Source: Alphaproteobacteria bacterium
GTDB taxonomy: Bacteria > Pseudomonadota > Alphaproteobacteria > Micavibrionales > Micavibrionaceae
Direction: 5' to 3'
NCBI GenBank assembly: GCA_021775995.1
Contig: JAJFGS010000013.1
Span: forward strand, 310,001 to 374,000
DNA length: 64,000 bases
Positions 46,296 to 53,912 of this stretch are shown one piece after another (position 1 is the stretch's first letter; every line of letters begins with the position of its first letter). Below the pieces are notes generated by a model, which saw only the letters and a list, made by a program, of their open reading frames with translations, was not told the DNA's origin and did no database searches. A program made the translations under genes and the position numbers.

Positions 46296-47444
46296 TTACT
46301 CTAGACATGCTTCCCCTTTATTGGGCATACACCCTTGATTTGTACAGAAAGTATCTGGAAATAGTTCAAGCTCTCTAAATACTTGCTTATTGACTTCTAC
46401 ATTCGTTGGTTGAGGGTCTATACAAGCTTCTTCAAAAGATAATTCCTCCATATAACTATTTACGGGGTCAAAAATGACTTGCTCACCTTGGGCAACTTCA
46501 ATCATGGGCTCGTTTATACAAGTTGTCGTGTCGCAAGGGGGAGCAACCAATACGTTAACTTCACCACCGCCACCGCCAAAAAAGTCACCAAATAGAAAAC
46601 CGCCATTAAATGCAAAGCCGCCGCCTGTTAGGGCATTGACAAAATCATTGGTAGCATTGCCTAGGGCACCGACAGCCCCGCCTGTTATCTCATTGGCAAA
46701 TTCAGTGGCCGCCTCGGTAGCGGCATCGGTAGCATCGTTTATTACGCCCTCGGCAAATTCATTGGCAGCGTTTGTTATGTTCTCGGCAACTTCATCAATG
46801 CTTGTGGGTAAGCCATCAGCAAATTCAGTGGCACCATCTACAAAATCCGTTGCGGTTCCTAGAACATTCCCTGCCGCGTCTTCAAGTGCTCCTGTGTCCA
46901 GACCTACGTCATTTAGTCCAGGGATTTGATTTGCAAGATCTGTAGCACCAGCGACAACATCACTTCCTCCAGATATAAGACCGCCTGCTGCGCCTGTAAG
47001 GCCTCCAGCAGCAGCGAGTACACCATTCACATCGCCCCCCGTAACGGCAGTAACAAGATCTTGAGCGCCAGTTCCAAGATCTCCTATACCAGCTTGAATT
47101 TCCCCTGCTGAAGTTTGGATACCATTTGCCGTGTTGAGGGCATCTCCTGCTAGTTCTTCTGCTACGCCTTGTGCTAGTTCTGTTGCTTGATCAACGGCTC
47201 CTCCATTGACGAAATCTCCCGCTTGTTGAACGACTCCTTCAGCGGCGGTAACAGTTGCGTCTGCCTGATTTGTAATTTCTTGGGCTGCTGCTTCAAGACC
47301 AGTTGCTTCAGCAAGAATACCTCCGACAACTTGTAAAGCTTCAGTTTGTGCCCAAACTGGCTTATGAGTTAGTTGAGCAGCAATTAAAACAATAAATGAT
47401 AGTAATAGTCGTTTATGCATACTGTGTTTCTTTATCTTCATCAT
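46296..47444 (-). CDS. Exported Ala/Gly-rich repetitive protein of the cassette
   Basis: 382 residues (ATG at 47444 overlaps the upstream stop by four bases; a second ATG at 47420 is where similarity to the next gene's signal peptide begins, so the true start could be either). After the signal peptide the core from about 35 to 290 is Ala/Gly/Thr/Asn rich with periodic amphipathic helices (ATDFVDGATEFADG, NAANEFAEGVINDATDAAT), followed by a Gly/Phe stretch. The C-terminal 80 residues hold six Cys including C-T-N-Q-G-C-x7-C. Probably a secreted or surface structural protein; function unknown. Confidence 0.7.
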   Translation of the reverse strand: MMKIKKHSMHKRLLLSFIVLIAAQLTHKPVWAQTEALQVVGGILAEATGLEAAAQEITNQADATVTAAEGVVQQAGDFVNGGAVDQATELAQGVAEELAGDALNTANGIQTSAGEIQAGIGDLGTGAQDLVTAVTGGDVNGVLAAAGGLTGAAGGLISGGSDVVAGATDLANQIPGLNDVGLDTGALEDAAGNVLGTATDFVDGATEFADGLPTSIDEVAENITNAANEFAEGVINDATDAATEAATEFANEITGGAVGALGNATNDFVNALTGGGFAFNGGFLFGDFFGGGGGEVNVLVAPPCDTTTCINEPMIEVAQGEQVIFDPVNSYMEELSFEEACIDPQPTNVEVNKQVFRELELFPDTFCTNQGCMPNKGEACLE

Positions 47445-48157
47445 AGTTCACACGGCATGCTTGGCGGAAACTCCCGCGGGTCAAAGTCAACTAGATCTTC
47501 AAATCTATAAAAGATATCTGTCCCATCAAAATTTTTACATTTGGCAGCCTGCCAAACGCTAGCCATGTCGTAACATAACCCAACATCAGCAAGTTCAGTT
47601 GTACCTGACAATACAATGTGGCCAAAATTTTCAAGCATATAAGCCTCTAAAGATTCAAAGACGACAAGGGTGACGGCTTCTTCCAAAGAGGTGGGAGATA
47701 AAAGTTCAAAGACATAACCTGCTGTGTAATCAAAGCCAGCACCTTCTACAATTTCGTAATATTCCGGATCAGTCGGTATGTGTAGTTGTGTAAGAGAAGG
47801 TTCGTAGATGGCCATAGAGGTTTGTTCACCTTCTATTAGAGCGATATCTCTTTCCGCCCATTGTTCGCCATTACTAAATATTGGCGCAATATTAGCGTTT
47901 GTATTATTCATTTCCTCTGTAAAGCAGCTATATTGAAGGACAGAGTCTGCCTTAACGATATATCTCTTATTCATGAGGTCTTCACGCCGTGTTTCAAGAG
48001 CTGCTTGGTTTACCATTGCGGTCCAAGTGTCAGTGGCACAACCTTCAGAACTTTGAGCGTATGATGGCGCAGAATAGGCAATAAGGGTGGCTCCAACCAT
48101 AAACAGGCTAAAACAGAATAATTTCAATAGGTTATAAAATGTTGGATTTTCTACCAT
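47441..48157 (-). CDS. Exported Cys-containing protein, cassette paralog B
   Basis: 238 residues. The signal peptide is FCFSLFMVGATLIAYSAPSYAQ. The mature part is a paralog of the protein at 45312: ALETRREDLMNKRYIVKADSVLQYSCF, FESLEAYMLENFGHIVLSG, and VWQAAKCKNF. It lacks the tri-Cys tail of the other two members and is shorter at the C-terminus. It begins the three-gene unit, with AAGGAT before the ATG. The family is unrecognised; adjacent paralog and overlapping start of the next gene show they work together. Confidence 0.75.
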   Translation of the reverse strand: MVENPTFYNLLKLFCFSLFMVGATLIAYSAPSYAQSSEGCATDTWTAMVNQAALETRREDLMNKRYIVKADSVLQYSCFTEEMNNTNANIAPIFSNGEQWAERDIALIEGEQTSMAIYEPSLTQLHIPTDPEYYEIVEGAGFDYTAGYVFELLSPTSLEEAVTLVVFESLEAYMLENFGHIVLSGTTELADVGLCYDMASVWQAAKCKNFDGTDIFYRFEDLVDFDPREFPPSMPCEL

Positions 48158-48236
48158 ATCCTTACCATTTTACCCTGTTTTATAATGTTTTAGCAAAAAT
48201 ATTCTTTTTTTCGCCTTAATTTTTGTGCGCTATTTT

Positions 48237-48680
48237 TTATTTTATCTCGTAAACGAAGGAAAATGGGTTCCAATAGGCGGTTGAAAAGGAGAAACTATTG
48301 CTTTTATTGCCATAAATTCTTAAGTTGCGGACACCATATTCATTACCTTCTTCCGCAACAATATTATGAGCCTTAAAATCTCCTATTAATATGGGTTTAT
48401 AGTGGGAGAGGGCTACAATTTTATAAGAGCAAAAGCTTGATATAACACAGAATTTTGGCGAATTCGGCTTTACTATATATTCATTTATAAAATCGTCATT
48501 AAGATCAATTTTTGCAATGAGATAAGGAATATCTGTTGTATCAGTTTGTTGATGGATAAAGTTAACAACAAATTTTTCCTTATAGCTGTGAGGTTCTTTG
48601 AAGTTTAAGGCCTCAAGAGCATAAGCGGGAAGACAAATAAATAGAGCAGGTAGTAGTAATAAAAGAGCGCGTTTTATCAT
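48237..48680 (-). CDS. Exported hypothetical protein, 147 residues
   Basis: The signal peptide MIKRALLLLLPALFICLPAYA gives a mature protein of about 126 residues. It contains one Cys pair (KFCVISSFCSYK) and a C-terminal beta-rich stretch ending FSFSTAYWNPFSFVYEIK. DLNDDFINEYIVKP resembles a small calcium-binding-like acidic loop of the FG-GAP/VCBS type, but I cannot call this. No family recognised. It lies between the exported cassette and the DUF3126 gene on the same strand. Confidence 0.7.
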   Translation of the reverse strand: MIKRALLLLLPALFICLPAYALEALNFKEPHSYKEKFVVNFIHQQTDTTDIPYLIAKIDLNDDFINEYIVKPNSPKFCVISSFCSYKIVALSHYKPILIGDFKAHNIVAEEGNEYGVRNLRIYGNKSNSFSFSTAYWNPFSFVYEIK

Positions 48681-48697
48681 GCTCTTTCCCCCTTTTC

Positions 48698-48916
48698 TTA
48701 TTCTGGGAGATCAATATTTAAGATGGCCATGTTGAAATCATAGGATGTTTCGCCTTCATCTTCATCCTTATAAACAAGCCCTATAAACTCACCATTGATA
48801 AGGACTTCTATAGAATCAGTTGTTTGAGAGCGGGGGCGTACAGCCAAACCGTCATTGCCAAATTTTGAACGTAGGAAGGCTTGTATTTTGATTAGTTCGT
48901 CAGGTGTTATTTCCAT
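48698..48916 (-). CDS. DUF3126 family protein
   Basis: 72 residues from the ATG at 48916, which has GGAG seven bases upstream (the TTG at 48928 adds only four residues). The signature ITPDELIKIQAFLRSKFG, SIEVLINGEFIGLVYKDEDEGE and SYDFNMAILNIDL identify DUF3126, known from Alphaproteobacteria. It is a small soluble protein of unknown function. Its presence supports the class assignment of the organism. Confidence 0.9.
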   Translation of the reverse strand: MEITPDELIKIQAFLRSKFGNDGLAVRPRSQTTDSIEVLINGEFIGLVYKDEDEGETSYDFNMAILNIDLPE

Positions 48917-48945
48917 GAAAGTCTCCAATAAATTGAAGCATATGT

Positions 48946-49752
48946 TTAAGACGCTTTTGTTCTTAAATCAAGGGCTGTGGGTAAAGAATTCTCTAAACCC
49001 TGCTGTGAATCACGATGGCAGTCATTTGCCAGTTCTTTTCGGTCGTTATAATTGGCTGCGGGCCGTGTTGAGTGAAAGTTAATGAGAACTTCTACTCCCT
49101 TTGATTGTCCTAGATCCCATAGGTGAGGCAGCATCGTCATATCCGCATACCAAGCGTATAAGTCATTGTCTTTAGCACTTATCACGTCATGACCATCCGT
49201 TTTTTGGATTGAGATTGTAAAAGGTTGAATAAGGAGCTCGTCTCTTAAGTCTTTGCTTAAGAAAAGGTCAAAAATACTTGATTTAAAAGGAAGAACGCTC
49301 AGGCCTTGTGTGGATGTGCCTTCGGGGAACAATATTAGAGAGCGATCTTTTTCTAAGGCGCTTTTGATATCTTCTATGCATTGGGCGGCAGCTTCACGGT
49401 TGCGTTTGATAAAGACCGTTTGTGTCAAAATTGCCAAAATACCAAATATCGGCCATTTTTTAACATCTGCCTTTGAAATAAAAGTAGCAGGAAGTGTTGA
49501 GCCAAAAACAGGAATATCAATATAAGATAAGTGGTTGCCGACAAAAACGACATGGTTTGTAACGTCGGGTGTGCCCTCGATGTGAATTTTGATGCCGTAA
49601 ATTTTGCAGACAACGCTGTTATATATTTTGGGAAAAATATAAAATTTTCGTGTGCTGCCAAAAAGAAAAGCGCTTAATGCTTGAATGGGAATACTAATTA
49701 ATGACCAGATAATAAAAGCAGTAAGTTTTAAGATGGAGATAAGAAAGCGCAT
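48946..49752 (-). CDS. olsA: 1-acylglycerol-3-phosphate-type acyltransferase (OlsA-like)
   Basis: 268 residues, PlsC family. The N-terminal membrane anchor is FIIWSLISIPIQALSAFLF; the catalytic HxxxxD motif is GNHLSYIDIPV near 73 and the substrate site FPEGTS lies near 147. It starts three bases after the GNAT-type gene upstream. PlsC-type enzymes paired with an OlsB-like N-acyltransferase make ornithine lipid from lyso-ornithine lipid; I therefore favour OlsA over a general lysophosphatidate acyltransferase. Confidence 0.85.
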   Translation of the reverse strand: MRFLISILKLTAFIIWSLISIPIQALSAFLFGSTRKFYIFPKIYNSVVCKIYGIKIHIEGTPDVTNHVVFVGNHLSYIDIPVFGSTLPATFISKADVKKWPIFGILAILTQTVFIKRNREAAAQCIEDIKSALEKDRSLILFPEGTSTQGLSVLPFKSSIFDLFLSKDLRDELLIQPFTISIQKTDGHDVISAKDNDLYAWYADMTMLPHLWDLGQSKGVEVLINFHSTRPAANYNDRKELANDCHRDSQQGLENSLPTALDLRTKAS

Positions 49753-49754
49753 TT

Positions 49755-50576
49755 TTATTGTGTTCCAATCATTTTTTCACCGGCGGGAATAACTTTGTTG
49801 GTTTTACGTTCATAATGTTTGACGTATTTTTCACGAACGAGAGCAGAGGGTAGGACAATACAAACATCAATAGAATTCCATTGTCTATCAATAAAAGCGC
49901 CGTCACCAATATAGGCCCCTAATCGAAGGTAGCCTTTTAAAAGAGGGGGCATGCTCATAAAAACTTTTTTGGCGTTGAGGTCATCTTTTTTATGAAGATT
50001 CATTTCTACATATACTGATGGGAGAGCTTTTGGGCATATCTCTGGTGGGGCGAGGTGGTAATGATGTAGATAGGCTAATATTTCTGAAGCTTTATCGACA
50101 TTTGTTCCTGGAATACTAGCGCAACCAAACATAAGGCCTATATTGTTATCTGCAACATAATGGGCAATGCCCTCCCACAGCTTTTGTAAAACGGGACGGG
50201 TGCGATAAGGTTCTAAAACACAGGAGCGTCCCAACTCTAATAGATCTTTATTGTTATTTAAAAGAGGTTGAATATCATATTCATCACTGGTGTAGAATTT
50301 ACCATACTCTTCGGCGACTTTTTGTTTTAACAGTCGGTATGTCCCAATGATTTGGTCTGGCCCTTCGGGTAAGTCGTTATCAATAACAACCAGATGATCT
50401 GTTATGGGGTCGAACTCATTAATGTCGCGTTTTTCTTTTAGCATTTCCTCATTGGGCGTTGCGCCATATTCTTCATAAAATACTTTATAGCGCAAAGCTT
50501 GAGACGCTTTGATTTCGTCTTCGTTTTGCGTTAAGCGCACCTGAATTTTATCAGGATCATAGGGGAGTTGAGCCAT
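49755..50576 (-). CDS. olsB: Ornithine N-acyltransferase OlsB-like
   Basis: 273 residues of the GNAT-like acyl-ACP N-acyltransferase family (OlsB). The N-terminus EDEIKASQALRYKVFYEEYGA, the TDHLVVID / IIGTYRLL strands, LLELGRSCVLEPYRTRPVLQKLWEGIAHYV and MFGCASIPGT are family signatures. It attaches a 3-hydroxyacyl chain to ornithine as the first step of ornithine-lipid formation. It is followed three bases later by olsA. Substrate assignment rests on this pairing. Confidence 0.85.
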   Translation of the reverse strand: MAQLPYDPDKIQVRLTQNEDEIKASQALRYKVFYEEYGATPNEEMLKEKRDINEFDPITDHLVVIDNDLPEGPDQIIGTYRLLKQKVAEEYGKFYTSDEYDIQPLLNNNKDLLELGRSCVLEPYRTRPVLQKLWEGIAHYVADNNIGLMFGCASIPGTNVDKASEILAYLHHYHLAPPEICPKALPSVYVEMNLHKKDDLNAKKVFMSMPPLLKGYLRLGAYIGDGAFIDRQWNSIDVCIVLPSALVREKYVKHYERKTNKVIPAGEKMIGTQ

Positions 50577-50663
50577 GGCCTTATAGTTTATGATAAGCCT
50601 GCGAGGGTCAAGGGGTAAGAATAAGCACTTGTTTTGGATTGTTAATAATTTTAATCATAATAA

Positions 50664-51125
50664 ATGAAGAAAATTTTATTCGTTTGTACAGGAAACATAT
50701 GTAGATCTCCTAGCGCTGAAGCTGTTTTTAGACATTTTACAGTGCAAGAAGGAAGGGAGTTGGAATTTGAAGCCGATTCTGCCGGAACGCACGGGTATCA
50801 TGTGGGTGAGCCCCCTGATGGGCGTGCCATTAAAATCGCTGAAGAGCGGGGTATTTCTATGGAAGGAATAAAGGCAAGAAAGGTTAGCGTTTCAGATTTT
50901 AAGAAATTTGATCTTATTGTTGCAATGGATAAAGGACATTATAATTTTTTAGAAAATATGATGCCTGTTGGATCGCAGGCAGAATTAGCTCTCTTTATGG
51001 ATTTTGGTAATAATAAAAAAAATATAGATGTTCCCGATCCTTATTACGGAACGGATGATGGGTTTAGAAAAGTTATTGAAATGCTAGAGGGTGGCGCCAA
51101 AGGAATTTTAAAAAATTCTTTTTAA
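50664..51125 (+). CDS. Low-molecular-weight protein-tyrosine phosphatase
   Basis: 153 residues. The P-loop CTGNICRS (C-x5-R-S) is at residues 8-15 and the general acid Asp lies in DVPDPYYG near 122. The length matches the family. It dephosphorylates phosphotyrosine proteins in the cytoplasm; in bacteria it often regulates envelope polysaccharide kinases, none of which are nearby. Convergent with the membrane protein at 51127, the stops lying one base apart. Confidence 0.93.
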   Translation: MKKILFVCTGNICRSPSAEAVFRHFTVQEGRELEFEADSAGTHGYHVGEPPDGRAIKIAEERGISMEGIKARKVSVSDFKKFDLIVAMDKGHYNFLENMMPVGSQAELALFMDFGNNKKNIDVPDPYYGTDDGFRKVIEMLEGGAKGILKNSF

Positions 51126-51126
51126 G

Positions 51127-52110
51127 CTATTTGCCGCAACTAGCAGTAGATCCACCACAACTTCCTGAACTGCCACGAGGTTGGCGATTAAGAATGGATT
51201 GGAATATTTCTTCTGGGCTAGTTGGTTTTGCGTTGGCACTATTGGTGCTACAGCTTCCTGTTGCGTCTCCTGACGGTGCTTCTGGAGTTTTCTGCTCACG
51301 ACACTTTTTCAATTTTTTTGCTTGTTCTTCCATAAATTTATCATGTGAGTAGGTTCGGTAGTCATAGTAAGCTTGCTTAATGGGGCTTTTGAGTGGTGCT
51401 TTAAATTTAACTTGGGTCATACCATATATTTTTTTGTCTTTAATTTTTTTATCAGGTTTTAATATAACGAGGCTGTATGCATTAATAGGTTTGCCAGCGA
51501 TAAAATGATTGCGACCTATGGTTGGCTTGTCTACCCATGTTTTTATGGCTTTGTATTTATTTTTATTGTTTGTCTTTTCAGCGACCCAAACAAATGTGTT
51601 GCCATTTTTATCCCGTTGTAAGGCGGTTAGTGGATATCTTTGTGAGGCTATTATTTCTGATGTAATGATTTCAGCTTCATTAGAAAGTAGTTCTGTTTTT
51701 GTGCCCGCTGGTAATTGGATGCCGATTTCAATTAAGTCATCTTTAGGTTCAATGGTTTTAACCTCGCCGCCTAATGGCATTACAGTTTTGGCTTTATCAA
51801 ATAAAATTACATTTTGTTTTGCTCGTAATTTATTTTCATGATCGGCGGGAATGTTAGCGGATGCCAAATTATTTTCATGGTAGTTTAATGTAATTTTTTT
51901 TGTCTTGGTTAGGGGGCCATTACTAGGGCGAGAAAAAAGATAGCCCGTCTCTGATGAATTAGATGAGGTTTCTTCAGTAACATTTTGAATTTCAATGTTT
52001 AAGTTCTCATCATTTGAGTCTTGTGGCTGTAGCAATATATAAACCAAGCCAATGGTAGCTGTAATGATTAGTAAAAAGATAAAAAGAGATTTTTGTGCCT
52101 TTTTAGACAA
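51127..52110 (-). CDS. Membrane-anchored periplasmic protein, adaptor-like
   Basis: 327 residues. The single membrane helix at about 9-27 (LFIFLLIITATIGLVYILL) leaves the rest in the periplasm. Residues 80-215 read like the C-terminal part of HlyD/RND-type adaptors (AKTVMPLGGEVKTIEPKDDLIEIGIQLPAGTKTELL, then DKNGNTFVWVAEK), but no lipoyl half is visible, so I do not call an efflux adaptor. A Lys-rich helix and a Gly/Ser/Cys tail (SSGSCGGSTASCGK) follow. It follows the OmpA-like gene with a nine-base gap, so the pair acts together. Confidence 0.7.
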   Translation of the reverse strand: MSKKAQKSLFIFLLIITATIGLVYILLQPQDSNDENLNIEIQNVTEETSSNSSETGYLFSRPSNGPLTKTKKITLNYHENNLASANIPADHENKLRAKQNVILFDKAKTVMPLGGEVKTIEPKDDLIEIGIQLPAGTKTELLSNEAEIITSEIIASQRYPLTALQRDKNGNTFVWVAEKTNNKNKYKAIKTWVDKPTIGRNHFIAGKPINAYSLVILKPDKKIKDKKIYGMTQVKFKAPLKSPIKQAYYDYRTYSHDKFMEEQAKKLKKCREQKTPEAPSGDATGSCSTNSANAKPTSPEEIFQSILNRQPRGSSGSCGGSTASCGK

Positions 52111-52119
52111 CGCTATGAC

Positions 52120-53316
52120 CTATCTTACAAAAAGGTGGACTTCGCTTGAGCGTGCTTCTGGGCTTGGAGCCGTTGACATATCTATACGATCTAATGAGAC
52201 GCCCATTTGAGTTAATGTTCTTAAAACATCCTCAGCATTGCGGCGCGCCCGTGTGCTTTCAATAGCAACTTGAGCAGCATTTCCTGAAACAGGGTGGACA
52301 GCCATTAATTCAAAGCGACCATCTGGAAAGCGTTCTAAAGCTTCTTGTACAGCATTATAGACAGGTTGTTGGTAGTTCACATTTGGTTTATCAAAACGGA
52401 TTTTTGCTAATGGACGAACGCCTCGGCTTGAATTGCTGTTCGCTGTTTGTCGTGCATCGCTATTCGGTATAGTGTTTCCGCCATAGCTTGCCTGTTGTAG
52501 TAAATTACTTTGTGGCGCGCGTGAGAAAGGATGGTTGGCCAAACTATTACCATATAGGTTACCGTCAGTAATGCCCAACGCTAAAGTACGTAAATTACTT
52601 CTTTCCGTTGCTAAATAAGATGTTGTGCGTGTGATGTTATCATTCACATCATTCAGTAGACGATCCGTGCTGACCACTGTGGCGTTTACTTGGTCTTCCA
52701 TTTGAGCCAATCTGACATGATCTTCTTCGATGGCGCCAGAGAGGCTATAGGTTGAGCGGGTTGTGTCTAATAAATAAGAGCCTTTGGAAGCAGTTTCAGA
52801 TATTTCTAAAGCTAAGTTATTAAAGTCAGCAACATTCTTTGACAGTGAATCAAGATTGCTTTGCGCGGTATCTAATTTTGCAATGAGGCGCGGGTTGCCA
52901 GGTGTTGTTCCTGTTTGTAATTGGGTATTAATTGTCGCGATACTGGCATAATAGCCAGCCGCTAAATTTTGTCCGCGTGATTCAATGCCAAGTAATTGTT
53001 CAGATAAACGATTTATTGTATTTTGCAGTGAAAACAAATCTTTATTAAGGCTGTCGATGCGACGACCCACGACGGTGCTTTCTTGATCAAAATAAGCATC
53101 ACCAGCAACCTGTTCTGCTGTGATTTCAGGCGCACGAGAAGGTCGGCTATAAATCGGTGAGCTATTAGAAGAAGCCATTGGCTTGTTTGTAATGACCAAA
53201 ACTGGCTTTTGAGCCATATCAATTTGTGCCTGCGCTTGTCCTGTCGGTGCTATTAACGTTAACCCCCCAAGAATGGATAGGGTTAATGCATTGTATATAA
53301 AGGTTTTTTTTGTCAT
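52120..53316 (-). CDS. Exported coiled-coil protein with OmpA-like domain
   Basis: 398 residues from ATG 53316. Signal peptide (LTLSILGGLTLIAPTGQAQA) to about 31. Residues 75-260 are helical with Gln/Asn/Leu/Ser heptads (DSLNKDLFSLQNTINRLSEQL), probably coiled coil. The last 90 residues resemble an OmpA C-terminal peptidoglycan-binding domain (KIRFDKPNVNYQQPVYNAVQEALERFPDGRFELMAVHPV, ARRNAEDVLRTLTQMGV). It is probably periplasmic and wall-associated. Pairs with the downstream membrane-anchored gene. Confidence 0.75.
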   Translation of the reverse strand: MTKKTFIYNALTLSILGGLTLIAPTGQAQAQIDMAQKPVLVITNKPMASSNSSPIYSRPSRAPEITAEQVAGDAYFDQESTVVGRRIDSLNKDLFSLQNTINRLSEQLLGIESRGQNLAAGYYASIATINTQLQTGTTPGNPRLIAKLDTAQSNLDSLSKNVADFNNLALEISETASKGSYLLDTTRSTYSLSGAIEEDHVRLAQMEDQVNATVVSTDRLLNDVNDNITRTTSYLATERSNLRTLALGITDGNLYGNSLANHPFSRAPQSNLLQQASYGGNTIPNSDARQTANSNSSRGVRPLAKIRFDKPNVNYQQPVYNAVQEALERFPDGRFELMAVHPVSGNAAQVAIESTRARRNAEDVLRTLTQMGVSLDRIDMSTAPSPEARSSEVHLFVR

Positions 53317-53560
53317 TTTATAGGCTACCAAATAGATTATTTCGGTTGAGTTATAATTATAGTGATTTTAAGTCGTTAATCACAACTTTCCAATTCAAGC
53401 CTAATTCACCTGAAACGGTAACAAGAGTCAATAGTATAGGCGTTTCAGACCAAATAAATACATAAAAATTTAAGACGTTTAATCGGTTTTTAGGGTTGCA
53501 AAGCCATTGAGCCATGATGTACTGTCCGTTTCGTTCGCTATAGCAGGACTTTATTACCGT

Positions 53561-53637
53561 GCGCCCGTAGATCAACTGGATAGATCGTCTGACTACGAAT
53601 CAGAAGGCTAGGGGTTCGAATCCCTTCGGGCGCACCA
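53561..53637 (+). tRNA. tRNA-Arg (ACG)
   Basis: 77 bases with encoded CCA. Acceptor GCGCCCG / CGGGCGC, D arm GATC...GATC, anticodon stem CTGA... with loop CTACGAA giving anticodon ACG, T arm AGGGG TTCGAAT CCCTT. The wobble A is normally deaminated to inosine by TadA. Confidence 0.96.
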
Positions 53638-53893
53638 TTTTTCATTCCATGATCAAACTTTGTCTAAGTTTTACGCTTTTCTATGATGTTTTGTTGAACA
53701 AGCATAAGAAGTGAGGATGGCAAATATCTTTATGAAGTATCGCAATTTTATATTATAATTTTGCGGTATCAATGCTTTGTAGCAAATTTTTTCCATAACC
53801 AACTATCGATTTATTAATCTTTTAAATTTAAAATATGTACATAAGAGGCATTACTCCTGTGCCTTTGTAATCTTAAAAGCATTTAGGGTATTG

Positions 53894-53899
53894 TATAAT
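53894..53899 (+). promoter_or_regulatory. Candidate -10 element of the pilus operon
   Basis: Perfect TATAAT fourteen bases before the ATG of the first pilus gene; the start point would leave a leader of only a few bases. The -35 region is poor, so an activator may be needed, or the true promoter may lie further up in the 275-base gap after tRNA-Arg. Confidence 0.4.
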
Positions 53900-53912
53900 A
53901 GAGAGCTAATTT

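Noticed and set aside
46474-46929. Open 151-residue plus-strand frame
   Set aside because: Antisense of the Ala/Gly-rich exported gene; low-complexity codons on one strand keep the other strand open. No ribosome binding site.
53357-53575. 72-residue minus-strand frame between the OmpA-like gene and tRNA-Arg
   Set aside because: Runs into the tRNA, no ribosome binding site and no recognisable composition. I see no gene in this gap.
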